From positions 28,019,153 to 28,083,152 of the forward strand of contig OX291545.1 in assembly GCA_946406115.1 (NCBI GenBank): DNA of 64,000 nucleotides, given 5' to 3'. The notes beneath the pieces were generated by a model. The model ran no database searches. It was not told the DNA's origin and was given only the letters and a program-made list of their open reading frames with translations. Positions 34,801-44,729 of the stretch are shown one piece after another. This DNA comes from Apoda limacodes. Its lineage: Eukaryota; Arthropoda; Insecta; Lepidoptera; Limacodidae. Each line of letters begins with the position of its first letter. The first letter of the stretch is position 1. Position numbers and translations under genes: made by a program.

Positions 34801-37691
34801 CATTCCACCTGGACTTTTGTTGGATGAGGTTGATCCAGTGTAGATTCAGTAGTTTGCAGTATTTTTAGGGAAATTAATTTCCTTTTTTATTAAAATTTTT
34901 GGGAAACTTTTATTTATTAGAATAGTCAAAAAACAAAAATCATAAAAGGAACAAACAGGTAACTTAACTAAATTCAATTTAATATTTGGGATTGAGTTAT
35001 TTATATTTTATGTTTACGTGGTTATATGATTCTATTGAATTATAATTGATAACTTGCCGAACCGAGCAAAACCAACCAGGGTGAAATGTTCCATTTGAGA
35101 ATCGAACAATAGCGTTTCGCGGAAGTTTTAGTTACGTGGCTGCCAAATGCTGGAACAACATGCCCAATTTGCGCACTCAGTACTGTTAGGACATTTCAAT
35201 TAAAATTAAAAAAATATTTTCTACTTTACCAAAGAAAATATAAAACTAGTATTAGGTGGTCAAGATATTCTCGACATGGCTTTGATTTGATGATGATATA
35301 GGTAGGTATAAAACCAAAATAAATACATTGTTCTTAATTTCATATTATTTTTATTTACTTAAATAGGTATATACTATTCTGTCTTACCTATTTAAATCCT
35401 CATTTCTTGACATTATTATATTTATCTCCTTTTTTTTACGACACTACGACCGTGTTACTGCGCAGATACAGCTTTTGACTTTTGGATTCCGCTGAAAATC
35501 AGCGCTCCAGCACTTGTATTTTGCAGCATAAGCTGAGTCGGCGCTCATATCAGCATCACAGAGCTCACGTCGTACCCAAAATATAGGATTATTGCTTAAT
35601 GTCTTAATTGTAAATGTATTTAATGTGAGCGGCATGATGTTGATTGAATTTGTCTATTTGTCTATTGTCTTTGTCTATTGTATATAAGTTCCCAGTAGTT
35701 TTTGTTTGATGTCAATCCCTTAAGATTTATGACAACTTTTTTCGCTTCTGTCACCCTCTATCTTTTTATTTACCCTTTTGATATCTTTTCCCCAGCTTTT
35801 TCTCGTGCTTTTTGATACCTTATTTGATATGCTTATTAAGCCTCACATTTTGTCAGTTTTTCTTGTCGAAAAATCTATACATATATTATGGCCCCACGCC
35901 CCTATCTTTCGGCGCGCCTTCTGAATGCCGGTCTAACGCTTTGTTAGCAGCGATCAAAACTTTTCCAAGTGAATAGTTTGTGCACTTAGTCATGTTGGGC
36001 GCTCTGTGGACAGCTCTTAGTTCATGTTGAAGTCATACATAATATTCGATGCCGGTTTTTTTTACATAAACGTAAGCATACTATGTATGTATTTCGTTTT
36101 CTTTTATTATTAATTAGGCATCTATTCAGCTTAAAGCAAAAACTGAAAAATAACGGTATTACCGGTTAACCGCCTAAAAATATACTTTTGCCAGTAAAAT
36201 CACCGGTAGTGAAAACATCCGATAATTGCATGCCCTAAACAATTTTTACTTATTACCTTCAAAATTGATATTAAATGTAATTTGAGGTTCTGGAAAAAAA
36301 TTACAGGAAAAAATTATCGAACGGACAAAAGTAATTCAATTATTATTTCTGACACGGATTATTATTTTCTAGAACATTGGGAAAACGACAAGAAAACATT
36401 GTATATAAATAAATGAAATTACCGTAACTGCCCGCGACCAATACCAACACCGCACCAAAGAACACAATCTGCAAATAAATAAACTTAGTCTGAATATGAA
36501 TAATATTTATGTATATGCATGAATAAGGTCCATAACATTGGTCTTAATCTATTATTGTGATAGAAATTTTGTTACAGAAATGCCTTATTTCTATCGAATG
36601 TTACTAAAACAAAAAAAAAATGGTTAGGTAGCAAGTACGGCACGAGCAACTTCCCTTGAGAATATGTTTTTTTATATTTGAGAGTTTATACATTACGATA
36701 GTTATTGGGTCTTTAAACAAATCAGTTTTTTAGAATGTCTAGTTGACAACTATGTAGAATGCGCGTCATATAATTTTGCACGTATTCAAATGCGGAGCGA
36801 TAATTCTAACGTATTGTTTTGTTAATCTCATTCACGGTGGTGCCTCCGCCAGGCAGAGACTTACGTGGCCAGACTAAGAGACCGGTAAAAGCTCGTCTAA
36901 ATAATCTAAATGATACAACTTGTAAACATTTTCCTACATAACTCTGGTTTTTCTTGTACTAATCCTTACTAAACTAAAATGGGACCAACCTGTGGGTTAT
37001 TCCTTCTCTATACGTAAAAAAATTCCAAATCGGCTTATAAATGATGGAGTTCTGAGGTAACAAACATTAAAAAAAACGGTTTTTTAGCGATAAAGAACAA
37101 TCCACTAGGCTGATTTTGCTCAAACTTTTTTCAGATCTAAGTCATGACGTGGCGTATCGATTGATATGGTCACGAAATAAATTGGCCAATTGGTTCTTGC
37201 GATATCAAGAAGCAAAAAAAAGCTAACCTACATACATACATATACAAAAATTATAATTTAAAGCGAAATGCAAAATATAGCAAATACATATTTCAATTAT
37301 TATAGTCTTAGAAGGTTATCAATGCTAATATTATAAATGCGAAAGTGACCCTGTCTGCCTGTCGTCTGTCTGTTTGTTACGTTTCATGGCTAAACCGCTA
37401 AACCGATTTTGATGAAATTCAGCAAGGTGATAGCTTGTATCTTGCAAAAGGACATAAGCTACTAAAAAAACGTCAAGTGTAAGTCGATTGTTTTACTAAA
37501 ACCAAGGTGTTGCCGCAGAAATCCCACCCCGATAACCAAATAGGGCAGCTATTCCCGCTGGCAAAGGGCGTTTGGGCGTTAGATATATAACAAACGCCCA
37601 ATAATTTATCTTTACTTCTGTATAATAAAGTTGTAAATGAAACACAAATTTAAATAATTCAAAAGATTATGAAAATTACCTTTGACGTCAT
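31833..37691 (-). CDS. Gene B: small secreted peptide
   Basis: Exon 1 (37691-37680) is ATG plus three codons, MTSK, ending AAG|GTAATT. Exon 2 (36468-36423) after TTTGCAG encodes IVFFGAVLVLVAGSY, a signal peptide. Exon 3 (33054-32953, phase 1, after TTTTTTAG) encodes AAPLLTTTDPRSKLFTDLYE then EFPDGVIPFDGHFF and meets donor G|GTAAAATA; read-through ends at TGA (32942) giving a 56-aa product. A possible exon 4 (31951-31833, acceptor TTGAG, phase 1) adds 38 codons (KIDQYKFFADNRDLV ... LLNLK) to TAA, for 92 aa, close to gene A. Exons 1-3 have the same lengths and phases in gene C; exon 3 differs at 10 of 102 bases. Exon 4 is the weak point: poor pyrimidine tract and no intact counterpart in C. A second possible first exon lies at 42213. 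Secreted, function unknown. Confidence 0.6.
32054..32445 (+). mobile_element. Non-LTR fragment in intron 3 of gene B
   Basis: Plus-strand ORF end: CVYYRLYNGLCSEELFEMMP, TLYHRTARHRQGIH, WSRTVRFQRNFLPRTLGLWN and the tail with ATCAGGCGGACCGTAGGC and CACCCTAGGGGTAT. Unit 2 lacks it: its flanks (ATTTCTTGTTT and AACTATTTACCTAACTTTT) are nearly adjacent at 49930-49990. Confidence 0.85.
33420..33556 (-). repeat. SINE-like fragment in intron 2 of gene B
   Basis: Reverse copy of the family at 20985: GTTGCAACGATGGGCTTACC, TGTCACGCAGGACTAAATGG and GTGTATCTAGCCAGTGATTA. The corresponding place in unit 2 became the 78-bp tandem repeat at 50861. Confidence 0.6.
33557..36238. mobile_element. 2.7-kb DNA transposon in intron 2 of gene B
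   Basis: The left end TAGGGCATGC is mirrored by GCATGCCCTA at the right end. Just inside, both ends carry ACCGGTTAACCG and GTTTTCACT motifs in inverted orientation (33567-33660 and 36150-36225). Flanking sequence is continuous in unit 2 without it. TA borders both ends of GGGCATGC, and no 8-bp duplication is visible, so the superfamily is unclear (hAT-like or TA-targeting). No transposase is recognisable; a non-LTR fragment is nested at 34135. Confidence 0.75.
34135..34310 (+). mobile_element. Nested non-LTR C-terminal scrap
   Basis: Plus-strand frame reads LFIQRFQNKVLRSILHAPWY, one stop, then NENLRKDLRMDFIDKKIIKY, the well-known RFQNK...APWY(V/I)xNxxLRxDL block near the C-terminus of many non-LTR ORFs. 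Nested inside the DNA transposon. Confidence 0.75.
37310..37620 (-). repeat. Helitron-like repeat in intron 1 of gene B
   Basis: AATGCTAATATTATAAATGC, CCTGTCTGCCTGTC and CTAAACCGCTAAACCGATTT mark the familiar end of this dispersed element, with TATTCCCGCTGGCAAAGGGC near 37550. Shared with unit 2 at 54230-54450, so it predates the duplication. Confidence 0.6.
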
Positions 37692-37984
37692 TATTGCTGA
37701 CTATTTGTGATCGAAGACAATAGTGCTTTATGATGAATTAGACAAAAACGTTGTGTATTGTGCCTACTTGTTTGTTGTGATCTGCTTTTCATCACACTAA
37801 TTTGACATACAGCCGAAAAATGACACTATACCATAGAACTAATAAAACTTACTTGTCAATTTACCAACAATATAAGTATTAAAGAAATGTGATAAAAATA
37901 GAAATAACGCCACGTACCACGAGAGGGCGCGTCTTCGCGGTTCCAAGTTGTGTGTTGGTTTTGGTTATAGTCATAGAGATCTAC

Positions 37985-38235
37985 GGAGCGATTCAAGTCA
38001 GTAAAAACCATCTGGTTCCGAGACGACTGTGACATCTTAGAGGGTCATTGGTGACATGCATTTTTCGATAATTAGATTGTAATGAAAATATGTGTAGAAT
38101 AAGTTGATGGTTATGATCTACATTGCGCATTAAATCATTATTCTACACATTTTCTCATTAAAACGTGAAGTAAATGGTCAATACATGTCACAGTCATCTC
38201 AATACCAGATGGTTTTTACTGACTTGAATCGCTCC
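37985..38235. mobile_element. 251-bp MITE with ~50-bp inverted termini
   Basis: The left terminus GGAGCGATTCAAGTCAGTAA continues AAACCATCTGG and GACTGTGACAT. The right terminus reads the same on the other strand. In unit 2 the corresponding site (54920-54945, AGAGAACTGGACAGCG) is empty. About 300 bp upstream of the gene B start. No coding content and no clear target duplication. Confidence 0.85.
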
Positions 38236-38279
38236 GACAGCGCATTTCCTAGCCAGGTGTGAAAAACAATGGTCTCAAA

Positions 38280-39285
38280 AGTGTGATAAATAACAAACGA
38301 ACCTGTAGTCTCTTATCTCTTTCAAACTTGTGCTAATACAAATAAACGAAAAAAAAGGCGAACGTTAAGACCACATGTTTACTTTTTCTCATGTTCAATT
38401 GCGCACTGCAATTCCGTAGGACAGATTATTCTTACTTACTAGCTACTCTTCGAGATAGTCAAATAGAATATAAAAGAAACGGAATAGACCACAATATCTG
38501 CAACCACAGTTCTATACGGAGCCCTCAAACGGCATAGAAAACAAATACCGAATATAATAACGACAAACAATGACAATTTTACTACGTCATAATTTGAAGC
38601 ACAAGCTTGTTAGTTCCTGAATAATGGAGCAGCTTGGAGTGGATGAGCGCCAGAACTATTCCTAACATTTGACGAGAAGCAATTCAGATTTGGTGTAGAG
38701 AGTAAAACAAATTAAAACTACCTTCGGTATCAATCGGCTATGTAAGAGCTCTTATCGCGACAATTAATTAGAAAAAAAAATGTCTGTATGTACTTTACGC
38801 ACTATAACGAACAGAATTTGAATCATAGGCAGAAGCTTATATTTTTTAGCAATACTATAAAATAAAGAGTACAAACGAGTTCATTTTGACACCAACATAC
38901 GAATAAAGGTGGATTTATTTAGTTACTAAATTGCGTTCCAAAATCTCCTCGGAACCGGAACAGAGTGAACATCGCCCTATTACTGTTTCAACTTAATGCA
39001 AACGAGGCAGTAGAACATTGTGTAGCTATTACCACCCTTAAGGAGAAAAATACTTAACGCGAGCCTATTTAGAAGCCTAAGGCCGAAGGCTTTATGATCA
39101 CTCCAGTTCGTTTTATCCGTACCGCCCGTGTTACACACAATGTTTTTCGTCACATTTGCGAGTAAATAAAAAAAGTTTAATAAATAAGTAAATATACTCA
39201 TATGACAAAAGTAAAGACGCTTCTATAGTCTCTATATTTGAAACCTTGTAGATTCCCCAAGAACTAGGAATGTATGTCTGGAAAC
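38280..39285. other. Conserved upstream block of unit 1, no gene called
   Basis: 38390-38720 and 38790-39000 align closely with 56450-56720 and 56820-57010. On the minus strand of the first block a hydrophobic frame (FVVIIFGICFLC, then RAPYRTVV and IVVYSVSFIFYL) is kept in both units, but unit 1 has stops upstream of it. Confidence 0.5.
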
Positions 39286-39289
39286 TTTC

Positions 39290-39440
39290 ATATTTTGTTA
39301 CAGTTAAAACCTGAAACGGCCATTCCGTTATAATAGTAGAAAATAGCCGTGGGCATCATTTTGAACAATTCCTCAGAACACATCCAATTGCACAAGCGAT
39401 ATAACACACACAGGGAGGCAAAATCTCTCCTTAGACTTGA
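39290..39440 (-). mobile_element. Non-LTR fragment
   Basis: Minus strand encodes RRDFASLCVLYRLCNWMCSE then ELFKMMPTAIFY, the same C-terminal segment as in the 43632 element. Sequence to about 39560 is GC-richer and may be part of the same insertion. Confidence 0.7.
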
Positions 39441-39444
39441 GTCC

Positions 39445-40426
39445 GAACGAGACAGTGGTCCGAGAAGCCAAGAGGCACCTCCAGCGGTCAGTCGTTTCAC
39501 CGGGTCTCCCTGACCGCCGCACCAGCACGCCGCGTCTACGCCGAGCAATCACAGCAACGAGCACCACGTATCACCACTGTCCGGTCAATACTCCTCATAA
39601 CCTCTGGCTACCTTACTCACCGCCAGAAATACAACGCTAGTCAAAGTTAGTGTTAATTAGCTGCGGTCTTTTGTAAGTTAAAGGTACTTCCCCAGTTCGG
39701 GCTGCTCATTCGAACGAGTACTCGCTGTGTATATCTTTATGTTCAGGCGCTTCAGTAGAGCGAGTAAACGCTGTGCCCTATCTCTCTTAAAAATTATGAA
39801 AATTGTTTGCCGTTTTTTGCACAGATCTAATATTTAAGTATAGTTTGTTTTGTGATTTGTTTTATTGACTATTGCCACCATCAATTGCTTAAAAAGTATG
39901 AGTTAAATGCCCTAGAACTGCAAAACCCTTCAGCTCTCTCTCTCTCTCTCTTAAAGTTAAAGACGTCACCGGACCAAAAGTTCTTTACCAAAACAATTTT
40001 GGTCCGTCACTCTCACGCATGTTGATTGAACCTTACCGTTTGATGTTTAACGAGGTAGCTACTAAATATTCAAGCAGTTCTAGTGGTCTTCGAGCGATAA
40101 AGTTGTACACCAACTGTAGTAACTTTACTAATTTACCTGATTAATATTTAACTGTTGATTGTAAGCTTGCTCAATCCACTGGCATCGAATACGCAAACGA
40201 GATAGTAAAGTAAAAAGTTGTTGCAATACATTATGCAACGACGACGGATAGTGGCGTATGTCGCACGCCAAATAACTGTAAAGAGGCTTTTTAGAACTAG
40301 ACACTTGTTTTTATAGTTTGTTTAGGGAAATGTGAATAAGGAGGTAAGATAAGCCAATTTACAACTAGAACTATCACAGAGCTCTCCCGTTAGAGACATG
40401 TCGCTATAAACAAATATATTTCATAC
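39445..40426. other. Unit 1 sequence without a gene
   Basis: 39850-40420 matches 57170-57900. A CT microsatellite (about 8 units) is at 39934-39951. No coding signal. Confidence 0.5.
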
Positions 40427-40992
40427 TAGACTTTGCCAGCGGGTCCGCCCGCCCTGAATCCGGTTATCGGCGTGGAACTCCTTAATCATACTAATGAAGT
40501 TTGCTATTGCTGCATCTATTGTTCTTTAAACTCTGTAATAGTTATTCCCGCGGGAAGTTTTGAATGATAGCCTATATGCTATTCCAGGACCTAACCTATG
40601 TGTATTCCAAATTTCATCCTAATTAGAGTTGCCATAATTATTGGGAACTGATACGGGACGTTTAAGGTAATATTTCTCGAGATTAGCAAAAAGTTTAAAA
40701 AAACTATATTCTTTACTTAGAAGATATTGATAAATACGATTTCAGAATCCCAAACTAGTTAAAAAAACATTAAATTGACGATTTGCGATACTCTTATTGC
40801 TGCATACGTGTATATTAACAAAAAACGGGACGCAATAGCATTACGGGACAAGGTTCTCAAATATGATGACAGTCCCGTATATGCGGGACGTATGGCAACC
40901 CTAATCCTAATGCGTCCAGTGGTTAAAGCGTGATTGAGTAACAAATATCCATCCAGACATACAAACTTTCAAATTTATAATATTAGTAGGAT
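40427..40992 (-). mobile_element. Helitron-like element, unit 1 only
   Basis: Begins ACTAGACTTTGCCAGCGGGT then CCGCCCGCC (reverse of a hairpin + CTAG end), carries GGTTATCGGCGTGGAACTCC and TAGTTATTCCCGCGGGAAG, and closes with ATTTATAATATTAGTAGGAT. It splits the block shared with 57900-58100 in unit 2. The 61-codon minus frame at 40759-40944 lies inside it. Confidence 0.7.
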
Positions 40993-41070
40993 TTTACTTT
41001 AGTTAATAAGTGGTTTTTAAATAGGCATGTGAAAAGTTCAAAAGCTCCTGTCCTTTGGAGCTATTGGAAA

Positions 41071-41400
41071 AAACGCCTCTGAAACTGCACATAATTAAAA
41101 AAACGCCTCTGAAACTGCACATAATTAAAAAAACGCCTCTGAAACTGCACATAATTAAAAAAGCGCCTCTGAAACTGTACATAATTAAAAAAACGCCTCT
41201 GAAACTGCACATAATTAAAAAAACGCCTCTGAAACTGCACATAATTAAAAAAACGCCTCTGAAACTGCACATAATTAAAAAAGCGCCTCTGAAACTGCAC
41301 ATAATTAAAAAAGCGCCTCTGAAACTGCACATAATTAAAAAAGCGCCTCTGAAACTGCACATAATTAAAAAAGCGCCTCTGAAACTGCACATAATTAAAG
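41071..41400. repeat. 30-bp minisatellite, 11 units
   Basis: Eleven head-to-tail copies of a 30-bp unit (AAACGCCTCTGAAACTGCAC plus ATAATTAAAA) differing at one or two bases: AAAC in units 1-3 and 5-7, AAGC in units 4 and 8-11, one GTAC in unit 4. Because 30 is divisible by three, overlapping 121-129-codon frames stay open on both strands. They are artefacts of the array. Unit 2 has single diverged copies at 58014 and 58150. Confidence 0.95.
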
Positions 41401-41534
41401 TTAAATTGGCAATTTTCTAGTCTGTTCACTAATTGGCGAAAGTTTTAATTTGACTTTGTTATATTATAGACTCATAAATTTTGACATTTTTTTACATACT
41501 TTTCAATCCCAATTTTTTTATATTTTTTTCAAAC

Positions 41535-41640
41535 CACTATGTTGACAAGCTTACGGTCCGCCTGATGGTAAGCGGTCACCGTAGCCCATGGACGCTTGCA
41601 ACACCAAGAGCATCACTCGCGCATTGCTAAACTGTATTTT
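41535..41640 (-). mobile_element. Short non-LTR tail fragment
   Basis: CTTACGGTCCGCCTGATGGT then TGGACGCTTGCAACACCAAG, the last ~100 bp of the recurring element. Confidence 0.7.
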
Positions 41641-41689
41641 TAACTTTTTTAATTAACTAGTAATCTTTTTTCTTTTTATTATTTTAACA

Positions 41690-42065
41690 TAATATCGAAC
41701 TCAGTATCTACAAATAAATCCCAGGGGTTTCTGCTACATGATTATAGCTATTAAGATATAAATGTAGACTATATTTTGAACAATAAATTAAAAAAAACTG
41801 TATCCATTTACAACGTAAATTATATTGTGTGTACGACGGTCAGTGGGCCGTGGCTCCTCGCAATTGTCGTGTGATGAGGGTCAAATGAGGGCTTCACATT
41901 TGTTGTTACTGTTTTTTTTTAAGTTAAACGTGAAAAAGGGAAAGCAAAGTTGGAATTGGAACCAAGTAGTACGTAACTGGGGCTACAAGCGTGTAGGTAT
42001 GTTTACTTTGTAGTTTTAGGCCTAATAATTTTCTGTAGGCATAACGGATAATTTTAAGCGATAAT
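41690..42065. other. Right end of unit 1, no gene
   Basis: Aligns with 58590-58994 (GTACGACGGTCAGTGGGCCG against GTTGACGACGGTCAGTGGGC; TTTTCTGTAGGCATAACGGA against TTTTCTGTAGGCTTAACGGG). No coding signal. Confidence 0.6.
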
Positions 42066-42212
42066 AAAAACAAAAAAGATAATGTAAAAATTATATATAT
42101 ACAGATAATATGATATGGAGGACCTTTTCCTTATTTTGAAGTCGGATAAAGAATACACAAGGAACCGATATTATATAAAAAATTTAGAAGAATCCTGTGA
42201 CTTTAGAATTAC

Positions 42213-42271
42213 CGGAGCTGACATGACTACTTGCGTTGCCGCTAACTGTGTTCGGCGACTCAGTATATATA
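42213..42271 (-). promoter_or_regulatory. Candidate promoter and first exon upstream of gene B
   Basis: Minus strand: TATATATA (42271-42264), initiator-like ACAGTTAG (+1 near 42247) and then ATG plus three codons, MSAP, ending at a phase-0 donor CCG|GTAATT (CDS 42224-42213). Homologous to 21606-21640 but with the TATA-like box intact. TATA-to-start spacing (about 24 nt) is slightly short. It could give gene B an alternative start joined to the exon at 36468. Confidence 0.35.
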
Positions 42272-42584
42272 CAAGTACTGTAAGGCTACAAATTGTATGA
42301 TGTTTATATCTGAATAGTTTCTAAATAAATCCTAACTGCTTATTCAGTTACAAGGGTCATAAACACTTTCACGACAATCAGTGTGAAGATAGCTAGAAAA
42401 ATCGGCCAAGTACGATTCGGGCTCGAACAATTTGCCTTCTTTAGATTCCAACCCAATGATCTAGTATTTTATTTCATTGTTCCAACCCCCTATTTAAGAA
42501 TTAGATCCCATATCTAATAAGTTTATTTTCATATCAATTTTACCTTACCCAACCAAACCAGTCTCTCCGTGTGTGTGTGTTCTT

Positions 42585-42760
42585 TTTATCAACTAAGGTG
42601 GCAAATAATCATAAAGCCCGCCTGATGGTAACCGGGTACCGTAGCCTTTGGACGCTTGCACCTGGCTTGCTTATGTTGCCGACATTTTAAAAAATAAATA
42701 ACATCCTCTTTCAAAAAATCCCATACCCAAGTCCCTAGGAATAAAACTCAACTGCTATAA
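42585..42760 (-). mobile_element. Non-LTR tail fragment
   Basis: AAGCCCGCCTGATGGTAACC, TAGCCTTTGGACGCTTGCAC and a mutated GTTGCCGACATTTTA block: an eroded minus-strand copy. Confidence 0.6.
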
Positions 42761-42764
42761 AACT

Positions 42765-43160
42765 GAAAAGCAAAAAACTAGTCCTGAAATCTAGAATTCT
42801 GTTCAGCGATACTAAATACATCATGTGAAATGGTTTCTTAATCTACACCCACATAGACTTATAACCCATGTCAATTTTAGACCGGCTCAATTCAGACAGA
42901 CAGATATGGCGTTTACCTGGATAAATATATAAATCAAGGTACACTCTAAAGTCTAAAATATAATGCTTCTGATGAAATGTAAAACTTAACTGTCTAATGC
43001 CACTATAACTTTGGTTTGATTAGCAGCCTTCCTTCTAGCATAGCGTAATAACTTCTAATAGTCACTAAAACTTCTTTGTCTCGGCGCAAAATGCCAACAA
43101 GCGGCCAGAGACTGAAATTGTGTCAGGGTCCTTTGTTCCTACATTAATTAGTCAGTTCTA
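42765..43160. other. No gene seen
   Basis: AT-rich unique DNA found only in unit 2. Confidence 0.5.
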
Positions 43161-43165
43161 TTATA

Positions 43166-43476
43166 TTATCTTCGTGATTCAATATAAGTATAAACGCTGT
43201 GTGCGTGCATACTGCATTTGGTGGTCGAGGAAACCCAAGTGTGTAATAGAGTAGTATAAACATCAGCAGGCGGATTTTGAACTGGAGCATTATCTTTGAC
43301 TGGAACATCTTCTTAAACTAGCGAATCATCTTGGACGGGCACATCTTCTTGGACTTGCACATCTTCTTAAACAGGTACAGCTTGCACTGGTGACCGTCTA
43401 ATATACACCAGATTTTGATCAGCTTATAACGCTCTTTGATAATAAGGCTGGCACACATACTCTGTGTTGTTACTAT
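43166..43476 (-). pseudogene. Candidate decayed exon with PVQEDV-type repeats
   Basis: After a clean acceptor (TTTTTCATTGCAG) a 311-nt phase-1 frame runs to a TAA: DSNNTEYVCQPYYQRAL, stop, ADQNLVYIRRSPVQAVPV, stop, EDVQVQEDVPVQDDSLV, stop, EDVPVKDNAPVQNPPADVYT and onward. The three internal stops are all TAA. At two of them (before EDV) the repeat predicts CAA (Gln), so each needs one C-to-T change. The 18-bp DNA repeat and acid-rich hexapeptides suggest a low-complexity protein. No family recognised and upstream exons not found. Confidence 0.35.
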
Positions 43477-43631
43477 CTGCAATGAAAAATAAATTTTGTT
43501 AATATTTTGACCAATAATAGATAGCATTTCCAATTCCAATTCCAGTAGTAGATTAGTGAATTATATTATTCCTAACTATGATAAACTTGGCATGTATTTT
43601 TGACTCGCATTACGTCTATACTTACATATAC

Positions 43632-44545
43632 GTTCCGTTGTGGAGGAAAACCGCGGAGAACTTGTGTCTCAAATCGAGACCACACTGTCCCAGGTCTCTG
43701 ACTGGGGACGGGTAAACTTGGTCCGATTCAACCCTACAAAGACACAAGTGTGCGCGTTCACCGCTAAGAAAACTCCATTCACTGTGGTCCCACAATTCCA
43801 GAACACTCCCCTCTCCATCTCCAAGAGCATTGGGATCCTTGGTGTCGACATCTCCAGCGACGTTCAGTTCCGAGATCATTTACAAGATAAGGTGAAGCTG
43901 GCGTCCAAAAAACTTGGTGTACTCAACAGAGCGAAGCAGTACTTCACGTCGGGGCAAAGGTTGTTACTCTACAAGTCGCAAGTTCGGCCCCATATGGAGT
44001 ACTGCTGCCATCTCTGGGCAGGTGCACCCGGATACCAGCTTGGCCCTTTTGACTCGGTTCAACGACGGGCTGTGAGAATTGTCGACGATTCCAAACTCAC
44101 TTGCGGTATCGAGCCCTTAAGTCTGAGGAGAGACTTTGCCTCACTATGTGTGTTCTACCGCTTGTACAATGGGTTGTGTTCTGAGGAATTGTTCGAAATG
44201 ATGCTACCACGGCTACTTTCTACCATCGCACCGCTCGCCATCGGCAGGGAATTCATTCTCACACTTTAGAACCTAAATGGTCGCGTACAGTGCGGTTTCA
44301 GAGAAACTTCCTCCCGCGAACGCTTAAGTTGTGGAATGAGCTCCCTGCCAAGGTTTTCTGCAAGGACTACAGTATGGAGTTCTTCAAGAAAAAAGTTATT
44401 AGATTTCTGAAGGGTCGGCAACGCGCAAGTGATACCCCTGGTGTTGCAAGCGTCCATAGGCTACGGTGACCGCTTACCATCAGGCGGGCCGTAAGCTTGT
44501 TTGCCACCCTAGTGGTATTTAAAAAAAAAAAAAAAAAAAAAAAAA
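43632..44545 (+). pseudogene. 5'-truncated non-LTR element with poly(A) tail
   Basis: The best-preserved copy of the recurring element: LVRFNPTKTQVCAF, SIGILGVDISSDVQFRDHLQ, KLGVLNRAKQYFTSGQRLLL, QVRPHMEYCCHLWAGAPGYQ, FDSVQRRAVRIVDDSKL and RRDFASLCVFYRLYNGLCSE, the C-terminal part of a jockey/CR1-group RT ORF. Near 44203 two extra bases (ATGCTACCACGG against ATGCCCACGG at 32119) shift the frame before YHRTARH. It ends with the standard tail and a ~25-nt poly(A) at 44521-44545. The catalytic RT core is absent. The intact poly(A) suggests a fairly recent insertion. Confidence 0.85.
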
Positions 44546-44564
44546 TATACAGATTTGAAAGCTC

Positions 44565-44720
44565 CGAACTCAGTTGGTAGTGCTCCTGCCTGCTGAACCG
44601 AGAGGCGTGGGTTCAGTTCTAGCACTGGACAAACATTAATGTTTTATATCAATTGTCCGTTTTTCATAGCTGGCTTTGATTAGTTTGGGATCAGATGGCA
44701 TTGTGTGATTTGTCGAAAAT
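44565..44720 (+). mobile_element. tRNA-derived SINE, eroded
   Basis: CTCAGTTGGTAGTGCTCCTG (A-box region) and GTGGGTTCAGTTCTAGCAC (B-box region), then TTTGGGATCAGATGGCATTG as in the other copies. Confidence 0.7.
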
Positions 44721-44729
44721 TATTATTAT

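Larger units (their letters stand above)
21527..42065. repeat. Tandem segmental duplication, unit 1
   Basis: Matches unit 2 (42122-58994) in the same order. Block pairs: 21527-21835 with 42122-42445; 22555-23000 with 45378-45900; 24780-24990 with 47165-47370; 25500-26300 with 47440-48170; 26640-27330 with 48950-49720; 31840-33250 with 49740-50840; 36280-36480 with 51210-51440; 37310-37980 with 54230-54930; 38280-39000 with 56320-57010; 39850-40420 with 57170-57900; 41690-42065 with 58590-58994. Identity is roughly 85-90% by eye. Only 56 bp separates the end of unit 1 from the start of unit 2. Unit 1 carries gene B. Confidence 0.85.

Noticed and set aside
33557..36238. 8-bp target duplication proving hAT
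   Set aside because: The flanking 8-mers (GTGATTAC and AACAATTT) do not match; only TA is shared, so the superfamily is left open.
41071..41400. CRISPR-like array of regular repeats
   Set aside because: Units are directly adjacent with no unique spacers, and the genome is eukaryotic. It is a minisatellite.
41003..41429. Three overlapping 121-129-codon frames of pure decapeptide repeats
   Set aside because: They are translations of the 30-bp minisatellite. A multiple-of-three period keeps every frame open, and the copies in unit 2 are single and diverged.
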